Positions 48,555-58,436 of a DNA stretch of 64,000 nt are shown piece by piece (the stretch's first letter is position 1; the number at the start of each line of letters is the position of its first letter). The stretch lies in NCBI GenBank assembly GCA_902511755.1, contig CABXGL010000003.1, forward strand, positions 28,982-92,981, given 5' to 3'. The notes beneath the pieces are model-generated. The model was not told the origin of the DNA. It saw nothing but the letters and a program-made list of their open reading frames with translations, and made no database searches. Made by a program: the position numbers and the translations under genes. The DNA comes from an uncultured Bacteroidota bacterium. GTDB taxonomy: Bacteria > Bacteroidota > Bacteroidia > Flavobacteriales > Flavobacteriaceae.

Positions 48555-49413
48555 AGCAATTATAATGAAAAAAGAAAAGGCCAAACATAAAATTAAAGAT
48601 CACTTTTTAAGCCAGGAAATTTTTTCATTAGAGCTTGAAAAAAACACAGAGATTCTAAAAACAACACCTAAACCTGCGCCAGACAATCTTTCAGCCTATT
48701 ATGATTCAAGCGAATACCTGTCTCATCAAAAAAATGGAGCGACTTTTTTTATGAAGAGCTATTTTTTGTCTAAAAAAATCATGCTTCTTTTCAAAAAAAG
48801 AATAATTTCTAAGCTTTTTTACAAACCAGGAAAAGCCCTGGACATTGGGTCAGGAACCGGAGACTTTCTTTTTGCGCTAAAAAAGAAAGGGTGGGAGGTT
48901 GCTGGAGTTGAGCCGGCTAAACAAGCAAGAGAAAAAGCCAGGGCTCTAGGCATTTATCATTTTCAGAGCATAAAAAAGTGCAGCCCTCAAGAATTTGATT
49001 TAATAACTTTTTGGCATTCTTTAGAACACGTTTACAGCTTAGGCGAGACGATAAAAGACACCGCTGCGGCTTTAAAAAAAGGAGGCAGACTGATAGTAGC
49101 CTGCCCGAACTACAAATCTTGGGACGCGGAATACTATAAAAAAAACTGGGCCGCGTGGGACGTGCCCAGGCATTTGCGCCACTTTTCTCCAAAATCATTA
49201 AAGATTATTTTAGAACCCATAGGCTTTGAACAAACCAATGTCAAGCCAATGTTTTTAGACGCGCTTTACATTTCCATTTTGTCTGAAAAAATTAAAAAAA
49301 GCAAAACGCCTTTTTTTAAAGGAATTTTTTTCGGCATCATTTCTAATTTAAACGGACTTTTTCACGGCAATTTCTCCTCACAAATCTATATTTTTAGAAA
49401 AAAAATCAATTAA
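48547..49413 (+). CDS. Class I SAM-dependent methyltransferase (start may be ATG 48565)
   Basis: GKALDIGSGTGDFLFALKKKGWEVAGVEP; DLITFWHSLEHVYSLGE. Confidence 0.9.
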   Translation: MEPAIIMKKEKAKHKIKDHFLSQEIFSLELEKNTEILKTTPKPAPDNLSAYYDSSEYLSHQKNGATFFMKSYFLSKKIMLLFKKRIISKLFYKPGKALDIGSGTGDFLFALKKKGWEVAGVEPAKQAREKARALGIYHFQSIKKCSPQEFDLITFWHSLEHVYSLGETIKDTAAALKKGGRLIVACPNYKSWDAEYYKKNWAAWDVPRHLRHFSPKSLKIILEPIGFEQTNVKPMFLDALYISILSEKIKKSKTPFFKGIFFGIISNLNGLFHGNFSSQIYIFRKKIN

Positions 49414-49540
49414 AGCTGTTTTAACAAGCGTTTCGCCACATCAGCACACCTCGTGATTGGAGCTAAAAGAAAGCGCCAGAAAGAGAAGTTATAAAAGCCG
49501 TTTTTTATAAAAGAACCACGAAAGCGGTATTTTTCCTAGG

Positions 49541-49927
49541 CTAAGACAATACGATGCCCGCCATTGCTAAAATAAAATAAACCACCAATGTTTTAGCGCC
49601 GTCATAATTTTTTGACACACGCTGGCCAAACAAAAGAACAAGCAGAGCGAGCGAACCAACAACCAGTCCGACTAATCCAAAAAACGACGAGCCGTAAAAG
49701 AAACACTCAACTAGACCAGCCAAACAGAATAGTCCAGACGCTAATTCTAAGATCGTTACACCATAAAAAGCAAGACGAATTAAAAGGCCTGAAAAGAAGG
49801 GCCCAAGAAGAGAATCCAAATAATTTAAATTCCTCTTTTTGTCAAGAACCTTGTCTAGGCCGCTCTGCGCAAAGACTATTGTGAAAAAACACAATATTAA
49901 AAGGAATGCAATTTTAGAGCTAGCCAT
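49541..49927 (-). CDS. DoxX-like small membrane protein
   Basis: About 4 hydrophobic segments; GVTILELASGLFCLAG resembles DoxX-like proteins. Confidence 0.5.
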   Translation of the reverse strand: MASSKIAFLLILCFFTIVFAQSGLDKVLDKKRNLNYLDSLLGPFFSGLLIRLAFYGVTILELASGLFCLAGLVECFFYGSSFFGLVGLVVGSLALLVLLFGQRVSKNYDGAKTLVVYFILAMAGIVLS

Positions 49928-49938
49928 AATATGTAAAA

Positions 49939-51069
49939 TCAAGTTTTGTGTATCAAACGCGTTAGTTTTAAAGAAAGGTCAGAAAAAACCATATTAGCGT
50001 TTCCGTTGGATTGAATTTGTAAATAAGCCTTTTCAAGCTCAATGAAAACATCTTCGATATTTGCACCGGAAACATATTTTGAAAAGCTTTTAAAATTAAA
50101 GTCCGTAGAAGGAGTGTGGGTCGTGATTTGACCAATACCATAGTTTGTTAAGAGGGCTTGTCTAAAAATTTCTAGGCTATAGCCAATAAAGCTTTTTTGA
50201 GTTTCTCTCCCAGACTTTGAAATCTTTTTGCTCCAATCAACAAGCTCTAGAACAGCCTCTTTATTTTGTTTAACCTTAAAAGCAGACCTAACCCAAGACT
50301 GAAACCAAGCCTCAAACAAAATTTCATTTTCTGAGCCATTTGCTGAAGAAAGAGCCTTGTTATAGTCGCCACTTGAAGCAAGCGCAGCCCGCTTAGAAAG
50401 CTCCACAGAAAACCCCTTTTCTAATAAGGCTTTTTCAATCTCTTGCACAGAAATTTTTTTTAAATCAATTCTTTGACATCTTGAAAGGAGCGTATCCATT
50501 AAAAGGTGTGGAGACTCTGACGCAAATAAAAAAACAGTGTTTTTGGGAGGCTCTTCAATTAGTTTTAAAAGTTTATTTGTTGCACTAGCATTCATTTTTT
50601 CAGGCATCCAAACAATTACACATTTCCATCCACCCTCGTATGATTTTAAGGAGAGCTTTTTTATAAGATCTTCTGCCTCATCTTTCCCAATTTTACCTTG
50701 TTTGTTTTCTATGCCTAGACGGGTATACCAATCAAACAAGCTCCCGTAAGGGTTTGAATTAACAAATTCTCTCCAGTTAGGAAGAAAATGAGAAGAAATA
50801 GCCCTACTCTTTATTTCTACAGTGTTAGCCACAGGGAAAACGAAGTGTAGGTCAGGGTGTTTTAGAGCGCTAAATTTAATATTACACGCGTCAGCATTTT
50901 TAACCTGTGGACTACACAGAATTCCCCTGCCATAAGCAATAGCCATAGGCAAAACTCCTGATCCCACGGGGCCCGAAATTAATTGACTATGTGGAATTTT
51001 ACCAGAGCTACTAATTCTAGAGAGCTCTTTTTTCGCTGACTCATTTCCTATAATATCTCTAAACAGCAT
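49939..51069 (-). CDS. holB: DNA polymerase III subunit delta'
   Basis: IGNESAKKELSRISSSGKIPHSQLISGPVGSGVLPMA; KLLKLIEEPPKNTVFLF; SRCQRID. Confidence 0.9.
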   Translation of the reverse strand: MLFRDIIGNESAKKELSRISSSGKIPHSQLISGPVGSGVLPMAIAYGRGILCSPQVKNADACNIKFSALKHPDLHFVFPVANTVEIKSRAISSHFLPNWREFVNSNPYGSLFDWYTRLGIENKQGKIGKDEAEDLIKKLSLKSYEGGWKCVIVWMPEKMNASATNKLLKLIEEPPKNTVFLFASESPHLLMDTLLSRCQRIDLKKISVQEIEKALLEKGFSVELSKRAALASSGDYNKALSSANGSENEILFEAWFQSWVRSAFKVKQNKEAVLELVDWSKKISKSGRETQKSFIGYSLEIFRQALLTNYGIGQITTHTPSTDFNFKSFSKYVSGANIEDVFIELEKAYLQIQSNGNANMVFSDLSLKLTRLIHKT

Positions 51070-51073
51070 ATCC

Positions 51074-51081
51074 CAAAGATA
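51074..51081 (-). promoter_or_regulatory. Putative -7 element (TATCTTTG) of holB
   Basis: CAAAGATA on + strand, 5 nt upstream of the holB start. Confidence 0.4.
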
Positions 51082-51114
51082 GCAGAAATATGTTCTAAAA
51101 ACTTAACAAATGCA

Positions 51115-51122
51115 TATCTTTG
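51115..51122 (+). promoter_or_regulatory. Putative -7 element (TATCTTTG) of pgk
   Basis: TANNTTTG 20 nt upstream of the pgk ATG. Confidence 0.45.
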
Positions 51123-51141
51123 AAAAGGAATATATTTCAAC

Positions 51142-52329
51142 ATGATTTCAATTGAAAAACAAAACTTTGAACAGCTTAAAGCGATTATTAGAGTTGACTT
51201 TAATGTCCCTTTAGGCGCCAACAATCAAGTGCTAGACTCTTCTAGAATAGAAGGCGCAAAACCAACGATCATGAAAGTGTTAAATGATGGGGGAAGCTGT
51301 ATTTTAATGTCACACTTAGGCAGGCCAAAGAAAAAGGACAAGGCACTTTCGTTTAAACACATAGTTCCAGAAATTGAAAAAACATTAAACCTAAAAGTGA
51401 AATTTGTCGAAGACGCTATAGGAGACAAAACAAAAGAAGCCGCAAAGGCCCTTAGGCCAAGAGAAGTATTATTGTTAGAAAACCTCAGATTTTATCCTGA
51501 AGAAATTAAAGGAGACAAAGAGTTTGCAAGAAAACTAGCCTCTTATGCCGACTGCTATATTAATGATGCCTTTGGAACAGCACATAGAGCACACGCTTCC
51601 ACAACAACAATAGCAGCGTTTTTTAAAAAAAAGAAATTTTCAGGACTCCTTTTATACAATGAAGTAAACGCAATAAAAAACGTTCTTCAAAAAGGAGAGA
51701 AGCCTATTTTAGCAATACTGGGCGGGGCCAAGATTTCTTCTAAAATTACCATAATAGAAAATATTATGGACAAGGTAGACGAGATTATTATTGGAGGAGG
51801 GATGGCCTTTACTTTTATTAAAGCTCTAGGAGGGAGCATAGGGGACTCCATTGTTGAAGGAGACAAACTAAACATTGCTTTATCAATAATGGAAAAAGCA
51901 AAAAAGAAACGCGTAAAGATTTATTTGCCAGTTGACTCGTTATGTTCAGATCAGTTTTCAAACACAGGAAAGAAAAAGCTTTTTGAAACAAACAAAATTC
52001 CAAAAAAATGGCAAGGGCTAGATTCTGGCCCAAAGTCAATAGAAATATTTAATAAAGCTATTATGTCAGCCAAAACAATATTATGGAACGGACCAGTAGG
52101 CGTGTTTGAACTAGAAAGCTTTTCAAAAGGAACAATTGCAATAGGAAATTCTGTAGCTAAAAGCACCACAAGAGGTGCGTTTTCGCTTGTGGGAGGAGGG
52201 GATTCAGCGGCAGCAGTTAGAAAGTTTAATTTGCAAAACAAAATGAGCTATGTTTCTACTGGAGGAGGAGCGATGCTTGAGAGCTTAGAAGGCAAGATAT
52301 TGCCCGGGATAGAAGCTTTATCAAACTAA
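51142..52329 (+). CDS. pgk: Phosphoglycerate kinase
   Basis: IIRVDFNVPLGANNQVLDSSRI; LLLENLRFYPEE; GGGDSAAAVRKF. Confidence 0.97.
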   Translation: MISIEKQNFEQLKAIIRVDFNVPLGANNQVLDSSRIEGAKPTIMKVLNDGGSCILMSHLGRPKKKDKALSFKHIVPEIEKTLNLKVKFVEDAIGDKTKEAAKALRPREVLLLENLRFYPEEIKGDKEFARKLASYADCYINDAFGTAHRAHASTTTIAAFFKKKKFSGLLLYNEVNAIKNVLQKGEKPILAILGGAKISSKITIIENIMDKVDEIIIGGGMAFTFIKALGGSIGDSIVEGDKLNIALSIMEKAKKKRVKIYLPVDSLCSDQFSNTGKKKLFETNKIPKKWQGLDSGPKSIEIFNKAIMSAKTILWNGPVGVFELESFSKGTIAIGNSVAKSTTRGAFSLVGGGDSAAAVRKFNLQNKMSYVSTGGGAMLESLEGKILPGIEALSN

Positions 52330-52340
52330 AACGAATAAAA

Positions 52341-53327
52341 ATGAAATATAAAATTCTTTTTGTTATCCTTGTCTCTTTACTTGCTTGTCAAAACAACACC
52401 ATTGTATATAAGCCAGGCTCTAGCGGAAACATTAATACGGTTACAGTAGTAATAGAAAACCCTTTGTGGTCTTCTTCTGTGGGAGATGCAATTAGAGGGG
52501 CTTTTGCAGCAGAATTTATAGGGCTGCCTCAGCAAGAGCCAATTTTTTCTTTAAAGCAGATTCCTCTAAACACCTTTTCGGACTTTACCAGAGAAAGCAG
52601 AAATATATTGCTAATCCAGAAAACAAAAAAAGACGCCTTTAGCCTTTCTTATGATCAGTTTGCCAAGCCACAAGTTGTAGCGAAGCTCACAGGAACATCT
52701 AAAAAAAATATAATAGAAAGCATAATAGAAAACAAAGGAAGAATTATAAATGAAATAAAAAAGAATGATCTAAAAGAAAAACAAAGACGAATGAAAATTT
52801 CTCCTTTAAAATCAGAGGACCTAAAGGCGTTGTTGTCGATAGATCTAATAATGCCTTCTGCATATGAGCTTTTCAAAAAAGATAAAAATAAAACTATTTG
52901 GTTTCAAAAAAAGACTAAAAAAGGGAGCGTTAATATTTTGGCGTATGAACTCTCTACAAAAGACTCTTTAAGCTCTTACAGCCTTGATAAAATTATAAGA
53001 ACCAGGGATTCTGTTGGAAGGGCGTTTGTGCCAGGCAGAAATAAAAATTCTCATATGATTACTGAAGAGGCTTATAGACCTTATCTTAATCAAGTGAAAG
53101 TAAGCGGGCTAACGGCTATAGAAACCAGAGGAACCTGGGAGGTGAAAAATGATTTTATGGCAGGCCCTTTTCTAAATTACATAATACAAGACACTCTAAA
53201 CCAAAGAAATATTGTTTTGGAAGGGTTTGTTTTTTCTCCCTCATCAAAAAAAAGAGAGATGGTTTTTGAGCTTGAGGCAATTTTTAAGTCGCTTAAAATT
53301 ATAAAGCAAAAAAACAAAAGCAACTAA
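52341..53327 (+). CDS. DUF4837-like lipoprotein
   Basis: Lipobox VSLLACQNN; pattern resembles Bacteroidota DUF4837 proteins located near pgk. Confidence 0.65.
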   Translation: MKYKILFVILVSLLACQNNTIVYKPGSSGNINTVTVVIENPLWSSSVGDAIRGAFAAEFIGLPQQEPIFSLKQIPLNTFSDFTRESRNILLIQKTKKDAFSLSYDQFAKPQVVAKLTGTSKKNIIESIIENKGRIINEIKKNDLKEKQRRMKISPLKSEDLKALLSIDLIMPSAYELFKKDKNKTIWFQKKTKKGSVNILAYELSTKDSLSSYSLDKIIRTRDSVGRAFVPGRNKNSHMITEEAYRPYLNQVKVSGLTAIETRGTWEVKNDFMAGPFLNYIIQDTLNQRNIVLEGFVFSPSSKKREMVFELEAIFKSLKIIKQKNKSN

Positions 53328-53340
53328 ACAATGAAAAAGA

Positions 53341-53529
53341 CTATTTATCAGAAGTCTCCCCTGAATCTTCATCTTCTTCTTTAACCCCCTTTTTAAACTC
53401 TTTAATGCCGCTACCTAGGCCTTTCATTAGTTCAGGAATTTTCTTTCCTCCAAACAACAAAAGAATTACCACAGCAACTAAAACAACTTGCCAAGGACCA
53501 ATAGCTAAGAATAAATTAAATGATAACAT
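53341..53529 (-). CDS. tatA: Sec-independent (twin-arginine) translocase component TatA/E
   Basis: [38 protein letters not shown]. Confidence 0.93.
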   Translation of the reverse strand: MLSFNLFLAIGPWQVVLVAVVILLLFGGKKIPELMKGLGSGIKEFKKGVKEEDEDSGETSDK

Positions 53530-53624
53530 ATTAAAAGATATTTAAACAAAAATATAAAGAAAAATAGAATTTATTAGAGATATTTTAAAATATAACTAAC
53601 AGCCTCAATATATATAGCTATTAT

Positions 53625-53632
53625 TATCTTTG
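53625..53632 (+). promoter_or_regulatory. Putative -7 element (TATCTTTG) of the M23 peptidase gene
   Basis: TANNTTTG 8 nt upstream of the ATG. Confidence 0.45.
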
Positions 53633-53639
53633 TTATAGA

Positions 53640-54497
53640 ATGAAAGAAAAATCTAAAAAACCATTTAGGCAAAGGCTTTTGAATAAATATAGGCTAGTTA
53701 TATTAAACGAAGCCACTTATGAAGAGAGGCTTTCATACAAGCTTAGCGGATTAAATGTTTTTTTATTAGCCGCATTGCTAAGCCTAGTAATTGTTGTTTC
53801 TACAATTATTTTAATTGCATTTACTTCAGTAAAAGAATATATCCCCGGCTATGACTCCACAGCACTAAGAACAAGCGCAATCAATAATATTGAAACCCTA
53901 GACTCTTTGACGATGGTTATTGAAAAAAATCAAGACTACATAAACTCAATTGGAGCAGTTATTACAGGGGAGGCCACAAAAGGAGAAGTGCAAAAAGAAG
54001 GCGAAAGGCTAAGGGCAGAATCCTCAAGCTTAGAGCTTAAAATAAAAAAAGAAGACTCTATTTTAAGAGGGGAGGTAGAAAAAGAAGATCGTTTTAATGC
54101 GCTAGAATCAGCATCGACAAAAGTGAAGTTTATTTTATTCTCTCCATTATACGGAGAGGTTACATCAGGCTTTGATTACGGGATTAAACATTTTGGAACA
54201 GACATAGCAGCCCCAACAAAATCCCCAGTTAAGTCTGTTGCAAACGGCACTGTTGTTTTTGCTGAATGGACGCTCCAAACAGGATATGTCGTTATTATTG
54301 AACATTCTTTTGGACTAACAAGCATATATAAACATAACGAGTCGGGCTTAGTCTCACAAGGAGAAATGGTAGAGTCGGGACAAGTAATTGCCCTGTCTGG
54401 CAACACGGGAGAATTAAGCACTGGACCCCATCTTCACTTTGAGCTTTGGAGAGACGGAAATCCTGTAGACCCAGAAGACTATGTCCTTTTTGAATAA
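53640..54497 (+). CDS. M23 family metallopeptidase (murein hydrolase/LytM)
   Basis: HFGTDIAAPTKSPVKSVANGTVVFAEW; TGPHLHFELWRDG; one N-terminal TM. Confidence 0.93.
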   Translation: MKEKSKKPFRQRLLNKYRLVILNEATYEERLSYKLSGLNVFLLAALLSLVIVVSTIILIAFTSVKEYIPGYDSTALRTSAINNIETLDSLTMVIEKNQDYINSIGAVITGEATKGEVQKEGERLRAESSSLELKIKKEDSILRGEVEKEDRFNALESASTKVKFILFSPLYGEVTSGFDYGIKHFGTDIAAPTKSPVKSVANGTVVFAEWTLQTGYVVIIEHSFGLTSIYKHNESGLVSQGEMVESGQVIALSGNTGELSTGPHLHFELWRDGNPVDPEDYVLFE

Positions 54498-54503
54498 AAC
54501 AAT

Positions 54504-56006
54504 ATGACGATTAAAGAAGTGATGGCGATATGCTTATCCCAACTATATGTGTGGCGGATAAGAAAATGGGCGAAAACCCCTTTAAAAACACAAAACAAAG
54601 TTTTAAAAACCCTAATGTCTAAAGCAAAAGACACTTCTTTTGGAAAAGATCACAGCTTTGAAAAAATAAAATCCTATAAAGACTTTGTTTTAAACACAAC
54701 GGTTAAAGACTATGAAGGGCTAAAGCCCTACATTGAAAGAGCGCTTGGCGGAGAGAAAAATGTTCTTTGGCCAGGAAGACCAATATATTTTGCAAAAACA
54801 TCAGGAACGACATCAGGCACAAAATATATTCCAATAAGCAAGGAATCTATGCCAACCCACACCAAAGGATCAAGGAATGCAATTTTTCATTATATAAAAG
54901 AGACAGGCAAAACAGCATTTCTTAATAAAAAAGTAATTTTTTTACAGGGGAGCCCAGTTCTAGAAAAAATAAACGGCATAAAGACAGGAAGACTTTCAGG
55001 AATAATTGCGCATGTTACTCCAAGCTATTTAAAAGCGAATATTATGCCTAGCTGGAAGACAAACTGTATTGAAGATTGGGAAAAAAAAGTGAACGAAATC
55101 TCAAAAGAAACCATAAAGGAAGACATGGCTGTTATTGGAGGAATCCCCCCTTGGGTTCAAATGTATTTTGAGACATTAAAAGAAGCGGGAAACAAAAAGG
55201 TTGTTTCAGAAATTTTTCCCAACTTTAATTTATTTGTTTATGGCGGAGTAAATTACGATCCGTATAAAAAAACTTTTCAAAAACTTATAGGGAAGGAAAT
55301 AGACAGCATTGAGTACTATCCTGCTTCAGAAGGGTTTTTTGCATATCAGGATTCGCAAAAATCTAAAGGCCTGCTTCTTTGTTTAAACTCAGGGATTTAT
55401 TACGAGTTTATAGAGCTTAGTGAAATGAAGAAGAAAAATCCAATTAGACACAATGTTGCAACTGTAAACCTGGGAGTAAATTATGTTTTGGTCATTTCTT
55501 CCTCAGCAGGGCTTTGGGCATATAATACAGGAGATACAGTTAGTTTTGTGTCTTTGTGTCCGCATAAAATAAAAGTCACGGGGAGGTATAAACATTTTAT
55601 ATCGGCATTTGGAGAGCATGTTATTGGAAGCGAAGTGGAAGAGGCGCTAAAAGAAGTTGTCACGTCTAGTAACCTTAACGTTAAGGAGTTTACTGTCGCG
55701 CCTAAAATAAACCCAGAAGAAGGGTTGCCTTGTCACGAATGGTGGATAGAGTTTGATGTTTTGCCAAAAAAGGAGGAGATTGAGAAATTTGCAAAAAAAC
55801 TGGATCAAAACGTAAGAATTAGGAACGCCTACTATAAAGATTTGGTTGACGGAAAGATTTTAAAAGAGCTAGAGGTAGTTGTAGTTAAAAAGGATGTGTT
55901 TAAAAATTATATGAAAAAAATTGGAAAGCTGGGGGGACAAAACAAATTGCCAAGACTCTCAAACGACAGAGAAATAGTAGAAGGGGTTATGAGCTGTAAC
56001 AATTAA
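54504..56006 (+). CDS. GH3 auxin-responsive promoter family protein (acyl-adenylating superfamily)
   Basis: YFAKTSGTTSGTKYIPIS; YYPASEGFFAYQ; GHFISAFGEHV-like segment. Confidence 0.9.
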   Translation: MTIKEVMAICLSQLYVWRIRKWAKTPLKTQNKVLKTLMSKAKDTSFGKDHSFEKIKSYKDFVLNTTVKDYEGLKPYIERALGGEKNVLWPGRPIYFAKTSGTTSGTKYIPISKESMPTHTKGSRNAIFHYIKETGKTAFLNKKVIFLQGSPVLEKINGIKTGRLSGIIAHVTPSYLKANIMPSWKTNCIEDWEKKVNEISKETIKEDMAVIGGIPPWVQMYFETLKEAGNKKVVSEIFPNFNLFVYGGVNYDPYKKTFQKLIGKEIDSIEYYPASEGFFAYQDSQKSKGLLLCLNSGIYYEFIELSEMKKKNPIRHNVATVNLGVNYVLVISSSAGLWAYNTGDTVSFVSLCPHKIKVTGRYKHFISAFGEHVIGSEVEEALKEVVTSSNLNVKEFTVAPKINPEEGLPCHEWWIEFDVLPKKEEIEKFAKKLDQNVRIRNAYYKDLVDGKILKELEVVVVKKDVFKNYMKKIGKLGGQNKLPRLSNDREIVEGVMSCNN

Positions 56007-57376
56007 GAGGAAGAAAAACCTTTTACTTCGCTTATAAGTTGTGTTTTAGGGGCCAGAGAATAGACTACCTGTCTCGAATCATGTTTATCGGTGTCTTTAA
56101 AAATCAAATCTTGACTAAAAACCTCTTTAAACCGATCGTTCAAGTCTTTAATAGCCTTGTTTTTTCTTTTAATAATTGCATCGAACGATTTGCTTTCGTC
56201 TGAAAAAAGCTCTAAAAGAACATTGTTTTCAACAACGGAAGAATCAAGAAAAAGAGACAATATTTTTTTCTCTTCTATAGAAATAAAAACAAGCCCTTTT
56301 TCATTAAACAAAGACTGATCCGAAAGGGAATATAAAGTGTCGCGGTTTTTAAAAAAAGCATACAGAAACAGAACAAGAAGCGCCAGAAATACTGATGAAT
56401 AAGCTATATATTTTAAAAAGAGGCCCTGGTTGTCTAATATGTGCTTTTTCTCGTCAACAACAGGATAACTATTAATATCCGCAAAAGTAACCTTATAGCT
56501 CTTGTTGTCAGCGCTTTGAGAAGCATATACGATCTTAGAACCGACGAAAATAGAATTTTTACTGAGTTTAGAAAGCTCATTTTCAGCCGAAAAGATTTTA
56601 ACAACATTCTTTAAAGGATCGATTATTCTAAAAGCACTTGTATGTGCAGCCCTCTCAAAAAGAGAAGATCCATATCTTGTGCGAACAGAAAGGAAGGCTT
56701 CTTCAATTGAAACAGCAGGAGAAGGAGCGGAAAGGCGCCCTTTTTTTACCCACAAAGACTTCGAAAGATTTAATTCGTATAGAAAGTCATTTTTTTTGTC
56801 AATCAAGCTTTCTGGTTGCGTTGAAAAAAAGTCAAAAACATAAATAGAGTTTTTGGCTTTTAAAAAGGAGCCTTGGTTTATACCGCCTTTAGGAGCCTCG
56901 CCAGAAAGAGAAACAACTTCCCAAGATCTAGACTCAAAATTAAATTTAGTCAAGAATTCTTTAGAAGCCCAATATCCATATCCCCCTAGAAGATAAAGTT
57001 CACTGTTGTAAGCAAAAAAGAATCCAGCAAATTGATTTCGATGCGGGAAGCTTTCGTCTATTCGTTCAATAGCCCCATTAGAATATTGATACAAGACTCC
57101 TCCACCAGGATATAACAAATAAATAACCCCATGTAAATTAATCGCGGAAAAAGTATCGGTCGGAACGTCTTTAAAAGTTTTAGGAGGGGGCTTGCTGTAT
57201 GCTCTGTATCTGTAATCAAGGACATTATTTTCATCAAATGAAGAAAAATAGACACCCTCTTTTGTAAAAGTGTAAAATGAAGCAGAGTCTTTTTCGACTA
57301 ATAAATAATCGGAAAGCCCCTCTTGAGAATAAGAAAAGAAAGAGAAGAAGACAACAAAAATTAAGAGCTTTTTCAT
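56003..57376 (-). CDS. Kelch-like beta-propeller membrane protein with cytoplasmic winged-helix-like C-terminus (paralogue 1)
   Basis: Signal peptide; SELYLLGGYGYWASKEFLTKFNFESRSWEVV; TM YIAYSSVFLALLVLFLYAFF; C-terminal ISIEEKKILSLFL...AIKDLNDRFKEVFSQDLIF. Confidence 0.65.
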   Translation of the reverse strand: MKKLLIFVVFFSFFSYSQEGLSDYLLVEKDSASFYTFTKEGVYFSSFDENNVLDYRYRAYSKPPPKTFKDVPTDTFSAINLHGVIYLLYPGGGVLYQYSNGAIERIDESFPHRNQFAGFFFAYNSELYLLGGYGYWASKEFLTKFNFESRSWEVVSLSGEAPKGGINQGSFLKAKNSIYVFDFFSTQPESLIDKKNDFLYELNLSKSLWVKKGRLSAPSPAVSIEEAFLSVRTRYGSSLFERAAHTSAFRIIDPLKNVVKIFSAENELSKLSKNSIFVGSKIVYASQSADNKSYKVTFADINSYPVVDEKKHILDNQGLFLKYIAYSSVFLALLVLFLYAFFKNRDTLYSLSDQSLFNEKGLVFISIEEKKILSLFLDSSVVENNVLLELFSDESKSFDAIIKRKNKAIKDLNDRFKEVFSQDLIFKDTDKHDSRQVVYSLAPKTQLISEVKGFSSS

Positions 57377-58404
57377 TTAAAAAACCAAAAAAAGGATAAA
57401 AACATAAAGGTTAAAGAAACAAGAACGCATAAAACCAGGCCTATGTATTGAAACAAGAACAAATTAATAGAAAGAAGCGAGATAGAAAGACAAAAAATTA
57501 ACAAGGAGGCTTCCCAATGCTCGTAGCCTTTGTCTGCAAGACGGTGGTGCAAATGTATTCGGTCAGCAACAAAAGGAGACCTTCTTTTATATGATCGAAG
57601 AAGAATAACTCTAAGAGTATCAGTTAGTGGGTAGAGCAATAAAAGGACACAAAAAAGAGGTCTTGAAATGTAAGTATCTATTACTATTTGGCTTGAACTA
57701 TCCATAATGTAAAAAACAAAAAAAGCCATTACTGAGCCCATAAACAATGAGCCTGTATCACCCAGAAAAACCTTATTAACGGAACTAAAATTATGCAGGA
57801 GAAACCCCAGAAGCGCTCCAATTGCTATTGGAAAAAACAGCGCCATCTCGCTGGTTCCAACCATTACGACGCCACCTACCACAACATAGAATTTAATTAA
57901 TAACAGAGAGGCTAAACCATCAAGGCCATCTATTAAATTAACGGCGTTTACAATAATAATATATACAAACAAGGTTACTGTTGTGGCCAGCCACTCAGGG
58001 AGCTCGTAGACTCCAAAAATTCCATGAAAAGAATTTATCTCATATCCTGCTTGAAGAAGGATAATCCCTGAAAAAATTTGTAAAAAAAACTTTTCTCGAT
58101 ATCGAACATTAAAAAAATCATCAGCAATTCCAGTTAAAGCCATAAATATTACACCTAATAGAGCATAAGGGTTGACCGCTAAGCTGTAAGTAGAAGAAGC
58201 TATTGCAAAACAAAAACAAATGCTAAGGAAAACAGAAAGCCCGCCTGAGCGAGTCGCTTTAGACCTATGAGAGGATCGGCTTGTAATAGGGTCAAGTATT
58301 TTATTGTTAGAGAAAATACCATAGATGTATTTATTCAAAAAATAAGACGTTATTGAAGATAGACCTAAAAATAACGCGACAGAAAAAAAAGAAGAGGCGG
58401 TCAA
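57373..58404 (-). CDS. MraY/WecA-family glycosyl-1-phosphate transferase
   Basis: GIADDFFNVRYREKF; NAVNLIDGLDGLA; FLGDTGSLFMG; RIHLHHRL; about 10 TMs. Confidence 0.92.
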   Translation of the reverse strand: MTASSFFSVALFLGLSSITSYFLNKYIYGIFSNNKILDPITSRSSHRSKATRSGGLSVFLSICFCFAIASSTYSLAVNPYALLGVIFMALTGIADDFFNVRYREKFFLQIFSGIILLQAGYEINSFHGIFGVYELPEWLATTVTLFVYIIIVNAVNLIDGLDGLASLLLIKFYVVVGGVVMVGTSEMALFFPIAIGALLGFLLHNFSSVNKVFLGDTGSLFMGSVMAFFVFYIMDSSSQIVIDTYISRPLFCVLLLLYPLTDTLRVILLRSYKRRSPFVADRIHLHHRLADKGYEHWEASLLIFCLSISLLSINLFLFQYIGLVLCVLVSLTFMFLSFFWFFK

Positions 58405-58436
58405 AGTTTTAAAGATTAAATTATATTTATAAAAAA

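Noticed and set aside
49414-49540. Possible small RNA or terminator between convergent genes (TTATAAAA-GCCG-TTTTTTATAA hairpin)
   Set aside because: The hairpin is AU-only with a small loop and no clear T-tract; too weak to call.
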